A DNA stretch of 64,000 nucleotides from JBMNFI01 sp050949225 (GCA_050949225.1 JBMNFI010000002.1:186001-250000); one strand, 5' to 3'. Shown: positions 49,264 to 58,756, counted from the first letter of the stretch. Notes: generated by a model not told the origin, from the letters alone. Program-made: numbers and translations.

Positions 49264-49569
49264 ATGTTATTAGTATATTTTAAGACCTGTCAAATACTAT
49301 ATCAAAAGAAATATCGGCTGTCAAGAATAAAATTAGTGGTTTTATCTCATCACTTCTTCTGCAAACAGTATGCTCTAATGGTAAATTTTTATACAAAATT
49401 TTTTATTTAAAAGGCTCTTACAACTGGTTTTTTGTACTTCAAAATTTAGAGAAATTGACCGCTTAATATATTAAGTAGTTGTTTTTTGATGAAAAGGACT
49501 GGAATAGCTAATAATAGTGTATTATAATTACATATAGTGGTTTAGAGATATGTAATCAGGAGGTATGTA
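49264..49569. other. Region between tRNA-Ser and serS
   Basis: AT-rich spacer of about 300 bases between divergent transcripts. A TATAAT -10 lies at 49523-49528. No T-box leader signature (GGGTGG..ACCGCG or a terminator/antiterminator pair) is present before serS. Confidence 0.5.
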
Positions 49570-50847
49570 ATGTTAGATATTAAATTTGTCAGGGCTAATC
49601 GCCAGCTTGTGGAAGAAGCTTTGCAAAAAAGAGGGGATAAAATTTCTTTGTCCAATTTTTTGGGCATGGAAGAGCAGCGTAGGCAGCTACTGGCACAAGT
49701 AGAGGAGATGAAAGCTCGCCGCAATTCAGAGTCAAAAAAAATTGGACAGATGAAGCAGTCCGGAGCCAGCGATGAGGATGTTGCTGCGCTGAAAAAAAGG
49801 ACACGCCTTTTGGGTGACCAAATTGGCGTTATCGATGATCAACTGCGGGAGATGGATGTCAAACTGCAGGAGTCTTTGCTTAATATCCCCAATATTCCGC
49901 ATGAAAGCGTACCCGTAGGGGTTGACGAGAGCTCTAATCGATTAATACGCAAATGGGGTGAACAACCTCAAGCTGATTTTAAGCCTAAACCTCATTGGGA
50001 GATTGGAGAAAATTTAGATATTCTTGACTTTGAACGCGGAGCAAAAATTTCCGGGGCGCGTTTTACGGTTTATAAAGGGTTAGGTGCCCGGTTGGAAAGA
50101 TCCGTGACTAATTTCTTTTTAGATATGCATACTTTACAGCATGGATATACAGAAATGTTTACCCCTTTTATGGTTAATAGTGCTAGTATGCAGGGGACGG
50201 GACAATTGCCTAAATTTAAAGAGGACATGTTTCGAGTTGCGGAAACGGATTATTATTTAATTCCTACGGCTGAAGTACCCTTAACAAATCTTTACAGCGG
50301 AGAAATTTTGGATAGCGATAGCCTGCCGATTTGGCACGTAGCATATTCAGCTTGTTTTCGGGCAGAGGCGGGTGCCGCAGGTCGTGATACCAGGGGTTTG
50401 ATCAGGCAGCATCAGTTTAATAAAGTAGAGTTGGTAAAGTTTGTGAAGCCGGAAAAAAGTTATGAGGAACTGGAAAAATTGACCCTGGATGCCGAAGACG
50501 TTTTGCAAAAATTGGCCCTGCCATATCAGGTAGTTTGCCTTTCTAGCGGTGATATGGGTTTTTCAGCTGCTAAAACTTATGATATTGAGGTTTGGTTACC
50601 TAGTTTTTCTTGTTATAGGGAGATTTCCTCATGCTCTAATTTTGAGGATTTTCAGGCCAGAAGGGCCAACATTCGTTTTCGACAGGATAATAAGTCAAAA
50701 CCTCAATTTTTACACACATTAAACGGTTCCGGTTTAGCCGTGGGGCGCACAGTAGCAGCGATTTTAGAAAATTATCAGCAGGTCGATGGATCTGTAAAAA
50801 TTCCGGAGGCTTTAATTCCTTATATGGGTTGCGAAGTGATCAAATAG
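49570..50847 (+). CDS. serS: Seryl-tRNA synthetase
   Basis: 425 residues, class II synthetase charging tRNA-Ser. The N-terminal antiparallel coiled coil (about 30-100: MEEQRRQLLAQVEEMKARRNSESKKIGQMK) binds the long variable arm. Motif 2 FRAEAGAAGRDTRGLIRQHQFNKVE and motif 3 NGSGLAVGRTVAAILENYQ are intact. AGGAGG precedes ATG 49570. Two tRNA-Ser genes lie just upstream on the other strand. A terminator follows. Confidence 0.97.
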   Translation: MLDIKFVRANRQLVEEALQKRGDKISLSNFLGMEEQRRQLLAQVEEMKARRNSESKKIGQMKQSGASDEDVAALKKRTRLLGDQIGVIDDQLREMDVKLQESLLNIPNIPHESVPVGVDESSNRLIRKWGEQPQADFKPKPHWEIGENLDILDFERGAKISGARFTVYKGLGARLERSVTNFFLDMHTLQHGYTEMFTPFMVNSASMQGTGQLPKFKEDMFRVAETDYYLIPTAEVPLTNLYSGEILDSDSLPIWHVAYSACFRAEAGAAGRDTRGLIRQHQFNKVELVKFVKPEKSYEELEKLTLDAEDVLQKLALPYQVVCLSSGDMGFSAAKTYDIEVWLPSFSCYREISSCSNFEDFQARRANIRFRQDNKSKPQFLHTLNGSGLAVGRTVAAILENYQQVDGSVKIPEALIPYMGCEVIK

Positions 50848-50858
50848 TTTATTTTAAC

Positions 50859-50886
50859 AAAACCCCGCCAAGAGGTGGGGTTTTTT
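50859..50886 (+). terminator. Rho-independent terminator after serS
   Basis: AAAACCCC..CC pairs with GG.GGGGTTTT and is followed by TT, 12 bases after the stop. Confidence 0.8.
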
Positions 50887-51073
50887 ATGATGGTCGGGAC
50901 GGATTTTTTAAGCTAAGCTGCCTTTTGTTGGCGGGAAAGTATAAAAAGCTTCTGATTTTTGGTGTTATTTAGCGACTTTTTTTACTGAAGACGGCTTATT
51001 AGATGATATTAATAGCAGGTAAAAAGGCCTTTGGAGTCGAATTATGTGATAGATAATAAGGGGAGGATTTTTC

Positions 51074-52342
51074 ATGGATTTATTGTTAATCATTTTAATA
51101 GGTATTGCAATTGTGCTTGGTTTACTTAATCTTTTTTCGCATCGTAATAATAAGCAGTTGACGGATTCTGAAAGTAGACTTAAAGAAGAACTGCATTTTT
51201 TACGGCAAGACATTCGGAATACGCAAAATGAAAATTCGGAAGCTGTTTTAAAGCAAATTATGCAGCTGGGGGCCAATAATGAACAGAGAATGGAAAACTT
51301 GCGCTTTAGTGTTGACGGGCGTTTGCAAAATCTTGCGGAAGTAAATAATCAGCGCATGGAAGAAATTCGTCAAACGGTTGATCATAAATTATCGCAGATG
51401 CAGAATAACAATGATCGTAAGTTAGAAGAAATGCGGTTGACTGTCGACGAAAAACTTCACCAAAGCTTGGAAAAAAGATTGGGCGAGTCTTTTAAGCTGG
51501 TTAGTGATCGTTTAGAATTAGTTCATCGTGGTTTAGGGGAAATGCAAAGTTTGGCGGTGGGCGTGGGAGATTTGAAAAAGGTCCTCTCAAACATCAAGAC
51601 CCGTGGTACCTGGGGAGAGGTGCAACTTGGCAATCTTTTGGAGCAAATTATGTCACCGGATCAATATGAATATAATGTAGCCGTTAATCCGGCAGCGCCG
51701 GCCAGTCGAGTGGAGTATGCCGTAAAATTACCCGGTAAATCGGAAGGCAATCCGGTATGGCTGCCGATTGATGCTAAGTTTCCTCTGGAGGATTATCAGG
51801 CACTTTTGCAGGCACAGGATGAGGGTGATGTGGAGCTGATTCAAAGCTTAGGTAAAAGTTTGGAAACGCGAGTTAAGGGCTTTGCTCAAGATGTCTGCAA
51901 AAAGTATGTTAATCCGCCTCATACGACAGATTTTGCGATTATTTTCTTGCCTTTAGAGGGGTTATATTCGGAACTGTTGAGGCGTCCCGGATTGTGTGAT
52001 TTATTGCAACAGAAGTATCGTATTTTGCTGGCAGGTCCGGTAACGATTGCGGCACTTTTAAACAGTTTACAGATGGGTTTTCGTACTTTGGCCATTGAAG
52101 AGAGGGCTGGTGAAGTGTGGCAGCTTCTGGGGACTGTTAAAAGTGGTTTTTCTACCTTCGGACAGTTATTAGATAAAACACAGAAAAAACTGCAAGAGGC
52201 TGGTAATACCATTGAAAATGCGGCTCGTAGCACCAGAACCATTGAAAGAAAATTGCGACAGGTGAGCGAATTACCTCAACAGGAACAGGATCAAGAGCTA
52301 TTGCAAGAAATTTATGGTGAGGAAGAAAAAAATGAGTCTTAA
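51074..52342 (+). CDS. rmuC: RmuC family DNA recombination protein
   Basis: 422 residues: N-terminal membrane helix (MDLLLIILIGIAIVLGLLNLF), long coiled coil (about 30-150 with repeated R..E.R..VD.KL patterns), and the RmuC nuclease-like domain (SNIKTRGTWGEVQLGNLLEQIM, WLPIDAKFPLEDYQ, TTDFAIIFLPLEGLYSE, FRTLAIEERAGEVWQLL). RmuC limits inversions at short repeats. It overlaps the next gene by 11 bases. Confidence 0.93.
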   Translation: MDLLLIILIGIAIVLGLLNLFSHRNNKQLTDSESRLKEELHFLRQDIRNTQNENSEAVLKQIMQLGANNEQRMENLRFSVDGRLQNLAEVNNQRMEEIRQTVDHKLSQMQNNNDRKLEEMRLTVDEKLHQSLEKRLGESFKLVSDRLELVHRGLGEMQSLAVGVGDLKKVLSNIKTRGTWGEVQLGNLLEQIMSPDQYEYNVAVNPAAPASRVEYAVKLPGKSEGNPVWLPIDAKFPLEDYQALLQAQDEGDVELIQSLGKSLETRVKGFAQDVCKKYVNPPHTTDFAIIFLPLEGLYSELLRRPGLCDLLQQKYRILLAGPVTIAALLNSLQMGFRTLAIEERAGEVWQLLGTVKSGFSTFGQLLDKTQKKLQEAGNTIENAARSTRTIERKLRQVSELPQQEQDQELLQEIYGEEEKNES

Positions 52343-53093
52343 AATTATTTCCTGGAATGTAAACGGGCTACGTTCAGCAGAGAAAAAGGGGTTTTGGGGT
52401 AAAATAAAAGAGCTGGATCCTGATATTGTTTGCCTGCAAGAAATCAAGGCTAAACCGGAGCAGCTATCTTTAGCCATGCGAAAACCTGAGGGCTGGTATG
52501 CTTATTTTTTTCCTGCTCAAAGACCGGGCTACAGTGGTGTTGCTGTTTACAGCAAAAAGCAACCGCTTAAAGTACACTACGGTCTGGGGGATGATCGTTT
52601 TGATGCAGAGGGACGAGTTTTAGTACTTGTTTTTGCTGAATTTGTGCTGGTAAATGCTTATTTCCCTAATGGCGGACGGGATGATGAACGGCTTAAATTC
52701 AAGCTGGACTTTTGTGAGGTTATACAGGAATTTCTGCTGGGTTTTTCTCAACCGGTTTTTCTTGGCGGTGATATTAATACCGCTCATCAGGAACGAGACT
52801 TGGCGCGACCCCGTGAAAATGTTAAAAACTCCGGTTTTTTGCCTGTCGAGCGGGCTTGGCTGGATCGTTTCATTGCTGCCGGATTTGTGGACAGTTTTCG
52901 AGTTTTCCATACTGAAGGGGAAAATTACAGTTGGTGGGATATGAAGACTAGAGCACGAGAACGCAATGTCGGCTGGCGGATAGACTATTTTTTTGTTTCG
53001 GCCGGTTGTGAGAAATATTTACAGGATGCCTTTATTCTTCCTGAAGTAATGGGTTCCGATCATTGTCCCGTGGGCATAGAGGTAGTTTTTTAG
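52332..53093 (+). CDS. xth: Exodeoxyribonuclease III
   Basis: 253 residues, AP endonuclease/3'-5' exonuclease for base-excision repair. ISWNVNGLRSAEKKGF, DIVCLQEIKAKPEQL, VFLGGDINTAHQERDLARPRENVKNSGF, GWRIDYFFVS and MGSDHCPVGIEV give all catalytic motifs. ATG 52332 with GAGGAAG upstream is chosen; an extended frame from 52314 lies inside rmuC. Its stop lies against the convergent acetyltransferase gene. Confidence 0.95.
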   Translation: MSLKIISWNVNGLRSAEKKGFWGKIKELDPDIVCLQEIKAKPEQLSLAMRKPEGWYAYFFPAQRPGYSGVAVYSKKQPLKVHYGLGDDRFDAEGRVLVLVFAEFVLVNAYFPNGGRDDERLKFKLDFCEVIQEFLLGFSQPVFLGGDINTAHQERDLARPRENVKNSGFLPVERAWLDRFIAAGFVDSFRVFHTEGENYSWWDMKTRARERNVGWRIDYFFVSAGCEKYLQDAFILPEVMGSDHCPVGIEVVF

Positions 53094-54265
53094 GTGTGTT
53101 CATTAATCCATGTGCTGCAAGGAGGAAAGAGGGCAGCAAGAAAGCTTAAGGGCTGCTGATAGCCGGTGATGGTTTGTACCTGTTCAACAAGCTGTTCTAC
53201 CGATAGATATCCCCAGATTAGAGAGGTTAAAGCGGAAATCTCCAAGGTTATGTGAGGCAGGGTTCCCGGGGGACATTTATCTATGTTCATTTTTCCATCA
53301 TGCGTTTTGATTAAGAGAATGAGGTTGTTTTCCGTTATTTGCTGATCAACAATCTTAATAATGGCAGAGCCTCTGACTTGTTCGGGATAGCTAATAGACT
53401 GTAGTGCTGCCACAGGATCAAGGACTCGGCTCATCACAAAAGGTCTGACAAAGATGCCTTCTTGGGAGGATAATTCCAGATAACTGCAGTCGGAAGCGGG
53501 AGCAGCCCAGAAGAAATTTTCAGCCTCATTTTGATGTGTTAAGATAAAATGGAAGGCCGACTTTTGGGCTTTTCTGTTTATATATCCCATTTCACGCACC
53601 TCAAATAATTGGTCTTTGAATTGATAGAGCAAATAACCTGCCGGATTTTTTGTCTCATCTGTTAAAAGAGCAATCCTGCCGCCTTCACCGACATGCTCTT
53701 CCAGGAAGTTTTGCCAGTTTTTATGATTGCGAATGATATAACCATTTTGGGAGGCCGTCATTTTACGGTAAACTTGTTCCATAAAAGAAATAGTTTGCTC
53801 ATTTATATTGGACGCATGCCAATGACCGGAACTTTTTGCTATGGGTCGTAGATCGCGTAATTTAATTTTGTATCGGTGTTCTTTATAAGTATAGGTAAAA
53901 GAAGTTTTGCGATAAAAATCCGGGGCGACCGGCAGTAAAGCACTATAAGCAAAACCCTTATTACGCAAGTGAGTATAGGCATATTGCATTAACTTAGCGG
54001 CCACTCCCCGGTTGCGATAAGGAGCAGCACTAATTACTCCTACCATATAGCATAGATCCAGCTCTTTTCCTCTTAACATCATTTTGTAGGGGGCCAACTG
54101 CAAAGATGCCGCTAAAACCTCATCGTCATAGCAGCAAAGAGTTAGGTCCGGCTGATAGACAGTATCGAAATACCAGCTATAATAAGGTTCATAACTTTCA
54201 AAGGAATAGGACCATAATTCCTTGATTTTTTCAGTATCCGACTTTTGTGCGATTCTAAAGTCCAT
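53090..54265 (-). CDS. Eis-like GNAT acetyltransferase with sterol-carrier-like C-terminus
   Basis: 391 residues in the Eis family layout: an N-terminal GNAT (DLCYMVGVISAAPYRNRGVAAKLMQYAYTHLRNKGFAYSALLPVAPDFYRKTSF), a second GNAT-like half, and a C-terminal SCP2-like domain (DGKMNIDKCPPGTLPHITLEISALTSLIWGYLSVEQL). Such enzymes acetylate amines, for example aminoglycosides or polyamines; the substrate here is unknown. ATG 54265 with TAGGAGG upstream is chosen. It follows the DUF2156 gene by 10 bases. Confidence 0.88.
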   Translation of the reverse strand: MDFRIAQKSDTEKIKELWSYSFESYEPYYSWYFDTVYQPDLTLCCYDDEVLAASLQLAPYKMMLRGKELDLCYMVGVISAAPYRNRGVAAKLMQYAYTHLRNKGFAYSALLPVAPDFYRKTSFTYTYKEHRYKIKLRDLRPIAKSSGHWHASNINEQTISFMEQVYRKMTASQNGYIIRNHKNWQNFLEEHVGEGGRIALLTDETKNPAGYLLYQFKDQLFEVREMGYINRKAQKSAFHFILTHQNEAENFFWAAPASDCSYLELSSQEGIFVRPFVMSRVLDPVAALQSISYPEQVRGSAIIKIVDQQITENNLILLIKTHDGKMNIDKCPPGTLPHITLEISALTSLIWGYLSVEQLVEQVQTITGYQQPLSFLAALFPPCSTWINEHT

Positions 54266-54275
54266 TTTAGACCTC

Positions 54276-55181
54276 CTAATCATTTCTTAAAGAGAGATGA
54301 TATTTTTTAATCATTTTGCAGGGGTGGTAGCTTTTTTTTGCTTTACGAAGATTTGCTTGATCCATGTCTTCCATTCTGTTGATATAAGTATAATCTTCAC
54401 AGTGTTTGACCACAAATTGTTGATTTAAAAAGGGGTAAATCCCCCTAATATCAGTATTTCCTTTTTCTATATGAACCATAAAAGTATCTTCATTAAGTTC
54501 TTCACCGCAGGTTATTGCTTCAATTTTATCATTTATCAAAAGACAAATACCTATACAGTCCAGCTGCGTAAAGACCTCCAGTCCTTGCATGAGACCAAAG
54601 CGCTCCCACACCAGATCATCAGAGAGCAGGTGGTGCTTATACCAGCCCGTCAGATATTTTTTGACCTCCGGCAGACTATCTTGATTAAGAGGGATAAATT
54701 CATAATTATCGTTATCACGCAGGAAGGCCGAAATATGATTACGTTTATTGCGGAATTTCTTGCCATGCAGGACGGCCAGTTCTTGCTGATAATAAACATA
54801 ATTAAAGCCGCCGGGAAATTCTGTAGCTATAAAACGGTCTGGCCAGGCCTTTTCGTATAAATCGACCATTTCCTGAGAAACCCCTGTTAGCAAAAAGGGA
54901 ACACCACGCTTTTTATACCAGTCTATCAAATGTTCAGTGGCAGCCAGCACAATTTGATCATCAGGGGAAATCGGTACCAAGACAGCATCCCAGCCGAAAA
55001 AGTCGCTTTTTACACAAAGAGCGCCGTCAAGCTCTAGATAGCTATATGGATCCCAGTCTTTCCAGAGAAAAAAAGAAGTAAAGTTATAAGTTGCTAAATC
55101 ATAGCGACGACCGGCCAAATAGCTGTTAAAAAGAGCTTTATCTTCAATTTTCAAAGATTTAAATTGTAACATATGACACAT
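54276..55181 (-). CDS. DUF2156 family protein (phosphatidylglycerol lysyltransferase C-domain-like)
   Basis: 301 residues, tandem GNAT-like fold: FNSYLAGRRYDLATYNFTSFFLWKDWDPYSY at the start, GKKFRNKRNHISAFLRDND in the middle, HIEKGNTDIRGIYPFLNQQFV and TYINRMEDMDQANLRKAKKSYHP at the end. This matches DUF2156, related to aminoacyl-tRNA-dependent lipid or peptide transferases. No membrane segments. The true start could be ATG 55172. Operon with the Eis-like gene. Confidence 0.85.
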   Translation of the reverse strand: MCHMLQFKSLKIEDKALFNSYLAGRRYDLATYNFTSFFLWKDWDPYSYLELDGALCVKSDFFGWDAVLVPISPDDQIVLAATEHLIDWYKKRGVPFLLTGVSQEMVDLYEKAWPDRFIATEFPGGFNYVYYQQELAVLHGKKFRNKRNHISAFLRDNDNYEFIPLNQDSLPEVKKYLTGWYKHHLLSDDLVWERFGLMQGLEVFTQLDCIGICLLINDKIEAITCGEELNEDTFMVHIEKGNTDIRGIYPFLNQQFVVKHCEDYTYINRMEDMDQANLRKAKKSYHPCKMIKKYHLSLRND

Positions 55182-55229
55182 TCTTTCATTAGTAATAGTG
55201 ATGCTAATTACTAATTATAACACAATTTA

Positions 55230-55276
55230 ATAATATTAATAAAGTCCTTTTATTAATATTATATAGATGGTATAAT
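55230..55276 (+). promoter_or_regulatory. AT hairpin and extended -10 promoter upstream of lgt
   Basis: A perfect 14-bp inverted repeat (ATAATATTAATAAA, loop GTCCT, complement; 55230-55262) is followed by TGG-TATAAT (55268-55276), an extended -10. The lgt start lies 32 bases further. The hairpin may terminate the divergent side or act as an operator. Confidence 0.5.
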
Positions 55277-55307
55277 TAAAATATTGTTTTATAGAAGGAG
55301 ATAGTTA

Positions 55308-56123
55308 ATGACAGATCCGGGAATTGCATTTGAAATAGGCAGCTTGACCGTGCGCTGGTATGGATTGCTAATTTGTGCGGGGATGGCTTTGGCCGGCCTT
55401 ATTGGTTATTTTGAGGCAAAAAGACAGCATATTAATGTTGATGAGGCAATTAACCTTGTCTTAATTGGTTTACCTTCCGTAATTATTGGTGCCCGACTCT
55501 ACTATGTTTTTATGAGTTGGGACTATTATTCATTGCATCTGAATGAAATTTTGCATATTTGGGAAGGCGGCTTGGCTATCCACGGGGCGATTATTGCCGC
55601 AATTATTCTGGCGATTATTTACTGCAAGGTGCGCAAACAGGATTTGTGGCAGTGGGGTGATTTTGCGGTACCGCTAGCAGCCTTAGGGCAGGGGATTGGA
55701 CGTTGGGGTAATTTTTTCAATCAAGAAGCCTATGGTTATCCCACTGATTTACCATGGGCTATGTATATTGACGGCGCTTATCGGCATCCTACTTTTTTAT
55801 ATGAATCGATTATCGATATCATCCTGTTTTTTGTCCTGTTTCGTATCCTGCGACGTCCCCATAAAAAGGGTACGGTTTTATGCCTGTATTTGATTTTCTA
55901 TTCGGCGGCACGCTTTTTCATAGAGAGTTTACGGACGGACAGTTTAATGGTTGGCTCTCTTCGTGCGGCCATGCTGGTTTCTCTTATCGCAATTGCTGCC
56001 GGAATTATCATTTTGATCATCAGGCGCAAAGAGCCGATTATTGATTATGATAAGCTGCCTGAGGGTGTCATGACTATTGATGCGCCACCAAAAAAGGCTA
56101 AAAAAGTTAAAAAAAATAAATAA
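55308..56123 (+). CDS. lgt: Prolipoprotein diacylglyceryl transferase
   Basis: 271 residues, polytopic membrane enzyme that transfers diacylglycerol from phosphatidylglycerol to the lipobox cysteine. RWYGLLICAGMALAG, GARLYYVFMSW, WEGGLAIHGAII and the signature GRWGNFFNQEAYG are intact. ARFFIESLRTDSLMVG follows, and a basic lysine-rich tail ends the protein. AGAAGGAG precedes ATG 55308. It serves the lipoproteins seen in this window. Confidence 0.96.
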   Translation: MTDPGIAFEIGSLTVRWYGLLICAGMALAGLIGYFEAKRQHINVDEAINLVLIGLPSVIIGARLYYVFMSWDYYSLHLNEILHIWEGGLAIHGAIIAAIILAIIYCKVRKQDLWQWGDFAVPLAALGQGIGRWGNFFNQEAYGYPTDLPWAMYIDGAYRHPTFLYESIIDIILFFVLFRILRRPHKKGTVLCLYLIFYSAARFFIESLRTDSLMVGSLRAAMLVSLIAIAAGIIILIIRRKEPIIDYDKLPEGVMTIDAPPKKAKKVKKNK

Positions 56124-56134
56124 TATTTTTCTAA

Positions 56135-56390
56135 TGACTGCAGCCTGTGCGGCTGCTTGGCGAGGATAGATGCCTGGATAGCGGAATCCTTGGGAATAAC
56201 TAAGAGGCGGATGAGATGGCTGCTGCAAAAAAAACTGTTGAGTATGCCTGTTTCAGGGAATATTCTGCTACTGTTCATCTCATCTCAGTTCATGTGAGAC
56301 CCTGATGGAAGAGGTAAAGGTGGCTCGGAGTTACCGTATCAAGTATTTAAAATAAGAAATCAAGATAATCTAACAGGAGTGAGGAGTGAG
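56135..56390 (+). ncRNA. Candidate structured RNA of unknown class
   Basis: The lgt-CBS gap contains an unusual density of complementary segments: GCAGCC/GGCTGC (about 56141-56158), GCCT/AGGC enclosing GGAT/ATCC (about 56170-56206), GATGAGATG (near 56209) with CATCTCATC (near 56276), CTCA/TGAG (near 56284-56298), and GGTAA/TTACC (near 56316-56337). GC content is higher than in other intergenic DNA here. No match to a named riboswitch or RNA class was recognised. Could also be incidental. Confidence 0.3.
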
Positions 56391-56395
56391 AAGAA

Positions 56396-56848
56396 ATGAA
56401 GGCTAAAGATATTATGAACAAAGAGGTTATCACTGTTGATGGTAGTGCGACAATTAAGGAAATTGCACAAATTTTTGTAGATAACCGTATTTCAGGGGTA
56501 CCGGTGGTTGATGGTGATAAATTGATTGGTATTGTAACGGAGGGTGACTTGATGCATAAAAAGACATCACCCAGGGCTCCTAGTGTGCTGTCAATTTTAG
56601 GTGCAGTATTTTATGTGGAGGGTGTTCATCGCTATCGGGAGGATTTTGCCAAACTTTTGGCCATGAATGCAGAGGATATTATGAGTAAGGATGTGGTGAC
56701 CATTCCGGAGCATATGCCTGTCAATGAGATTGCTACTATTTTTGTTAAAAAAGATATTAACAGAGCACCGGTTTTACGAAATGATAAAATAATTGGTATT
56801 GTCAGCCGTGAGGATATTGTTAAATCACTTTTACTGGAAGACCTGTAG
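56396..56848 (+). CDS. CBS-domain pair protein
   Basis: 150 residues made of two CBS domains: KAKDIMNKEVITVDGSATIKEIAQIFVDNRISGVPVVDGDKLIGIVTEGDLM and AEDIMSKDVVTIPEHMPVNEIATIFVKKDINRAPVLRNDKIIGIVSREDIV. CBS pairs bind adenosine nucleotides and regulate partners. No effector domain is fused; the partner is unknown. A strong terminator follows. Confidence 0.9.
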   Translation: MKAKDIMNKEVITVDGSATIKEIAQIFVDNRISGVPVVDGDKLIGIVTEGDLMHKKTSPRAPSVLSILGAVFYVEGVHRYREDFAKLLAMNAEDIMSKDVVTIPEHMPVNEIATIFVKKDINRAPVLRNDKIIGIVSREDIVKSLLLEDL

Positions 56849-56866
56849 GTATTTATTAAACAATAA

Positions 56867-56916
56867 AATACTGTGGCAAGCTTCTTAAAATGACAGCTTG
56901 CCACAGTATTTTTTTC
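56867..56916. terminator. Bidirectional terminator between CBS gene and glnS
   Basis: Perfect 16-bp stem AATACTGTGGCAAGCT (56867-56882) and its complement (56895-56910) with T and A runs on either side. It serves the two convergent genes. Confidence 0.88.
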
Positions 56917-56918
56917 TT

Positions 56919-58601
56919 TTATTTTTTTGGTTTTTTCCAGCCATCTTTTAAAGCTACGATCAGATTAAAGATGGGATTGTGTTCGCTGGTTTCCGGATCA
57001 GCAGTGAAGTAACCTTGTCGCAGAAATTGATAAAAGGTTCCCGCCGGAGCATTATAGGCGGAGAATTCCACTAAAGCATCTTTTTTGATGGTTAGAGAAT
57101 TGGGATTGATAAAGTCGGTGAAATGTTCTCCCTCTTTTAGATCGTCCGGGTTTTCCTTGGTAAACAAATGGTCATAAAGACGGATTTCCGCCGGTACGGC
57201 AGTATTTGCTTCTACCCAATGAATAGTGCCTTTTACTTTTTTGCCGGAGTTAGCGGAGCCGCTTTTAGTTTCAGGATCATAAGTGCAGTGTAGTTCAACT
57301 ACTTTTCCTGCTTTATCCTTGATGATTTTTTCACACTTAATGATGTAGGCATGTTTCAGCCTAACCTCTCCACCGGGTTTTAAACGTCTGAATCCTTTGA
57401 CCGGCTCTTCCATAAAGTCGGCGGCTTCGATGAAAAGCTCACTGCTGAAGGGAATTCTTCTTTGACCAAGTTCCGGTTTCTCGGGATTTATTTCCGCCGG
57501 CAGCATTTCAGTTTTTTCGGCCGGATAATTAGTTAAAACTACTTTTATCGGGTCAAGAACAGCCATCATCCGATTGGCTCTAATGTTGAGATCCTCGCGG
57601 ATACAATGCTCAAGCATCTGAATTTCCACCATGCTGTTGGCTTTGGCCACACCGATATTTTCACAGAATTGACGGATAGATTTTGGTGTATAGCCGCGGC
57701 GGCGCAGACCTGCCAAGGTGGGCATACGAGGATCATCCCAGCCGTTGACATAGTTTTCTTCTACCAGTTGGCGTAATTTGCGTTTTGACATTACCGTATA
57801 GGTAATGTTTAAACGGGCAAATTCAATTTGTTGGCTGCGGCAGGGGACGGTCAAGTTATCCAAAACCCAGTCATAGAGCGGACGGTTATTTTCAAATTCC
57901 AAAGTGCAAATGGAGTGGGTTATTCCCTCCAAGGCATCTGAGAGTGGGTGGGCAAAATCGTACATGGGGTAGATGCACCAGGTGTTACCGGTACGTTGAT
58001 GATATGAACGCTGAATGCGATAAAGCACCGGATCGCGCATGTTGAAATTAGGGGAGGCCATATCGATGCGAGCACGTAAAACTTTGGCACCGTCGGCATA
58101 TTTACCTTCACGCATTTCAGCAAAAAGTTGCAGGTTTTCTTCGATACTGCGCGAGGCATAAGGACTGATGGTACCGGCCTTTGTGGGTGTGCCTCTTGTT
58201 TCCCGTATTTCTTCTTGGGAAAGGTCACATACATAGGCTTTACCTGCTTTGATCAGATCACAGGCATACTTATAAAGTTCTTCAAAATAATCGGAAGCAA
58301 AGTATAAGCGGTCTTGCCAATCAAAACCTAGCCAGTGGACATCTTCTTGAATCGATTTGATAAATTCTTCTTCCTCTTTGGCCGGATTGGTGTCATCAAA
58401 GCGCAGATTGCATAAGCCTTCATACTCTTCAGCTAACCCGAAATTAAGACATATCGATTTAGCATGTCCAATATGCAAATAGCCATTGGGTTCGGGGGGG
58501 AAACGTGTATGTACACGATTTTTGTATTTGCCCGTCTTCAGATCATCATTGATAATTGTATGAATAAAATGACCTGTGGGCAGATTATTATGATCTTTCA
58601 T
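56919..58601 (-). CDS. glnS: Glutaminyl-tRNA synthetase
   Basis: 560 residues, class I synthetase. RFPPEPNGYLHIGHAKSICLNF (HIGH), DDTNPAKEEEEF, and the KMSKS region VMSKRKLRQLVEENYV are visible. The C-terminal beta-barrel anticodon domain ends with SEHNPIFNLIVALKDGWKK. Presence of GlnRS rather than only the GatCAB route is notable for a Bacillota member. ATG 58601 with TGGAGG upstream is chosen over 58652. Confidence 0.95.
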   Translation of the reverse strand: MKDHNNLPTGHFIHTIINDDLKTGKYKNRVHTRFPPEPNGYLHIGHAKSICLNFGLAEEYEGLCNLRFDDTNPAKEEEEFIKSIQEDVHWLGFDWQDRLYFASDYFEELYKYACDLIKAGKAYVCDLSQEEIRETRGTPTKAGTISPYASRSIEENLQLFAEMREGKYADGAKVLRARIDMASPNFNMRDPVLYRIQRSYHQRTGNTWCIYPMYDFAHPLSDALEGITHSICTLEFENNRPLYDWVLDNLTVPCRSQQIEFARLNITYTVMSKRKLRQLVEENYVNGWDDPRMPTLAGLRRRGYTPKSIRQFCENIGVAKANSMVEIQMLEHCIREDLNIRANRMMAVLDPIKVVLTNYPAEKTEMLPAEINPEKPELGQRRIPFSSELFIEAADFMEEPVKGFRRLKPGGEVRLKHAYIIKCEKIIKDKAGKVVELHCTYDPETKSGSANSGKKVKGTIHWVEANTAVPAEIRLYDHLFTKENPDDLKEGEHFTDFINPNSLTIKKDALVEFSAYNAPAGTFYQFLRQGYFTADPETSEHNPIFNLIVALKDGWKKPKK

Positions 58602-58756
58602 AGATGAACCTCCATCTGTAATTGTTTTATTTGCAACAATGTCATCTTTCATTGTATCGCTTTTACTAGTGTTTCGTCAAGAGAGGAACGTTATTAGTCA
58701 CTAAATATCTCCAGACTTTAAGATAGTTGTCGATAGGGTATTTTTATGTGGATAAT

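Noticed and set aside
49264..49569. T-box leader upstream of serS
   Set aside because: None of the conserved T-box sequences or a terminator/antiterminator pair is present.
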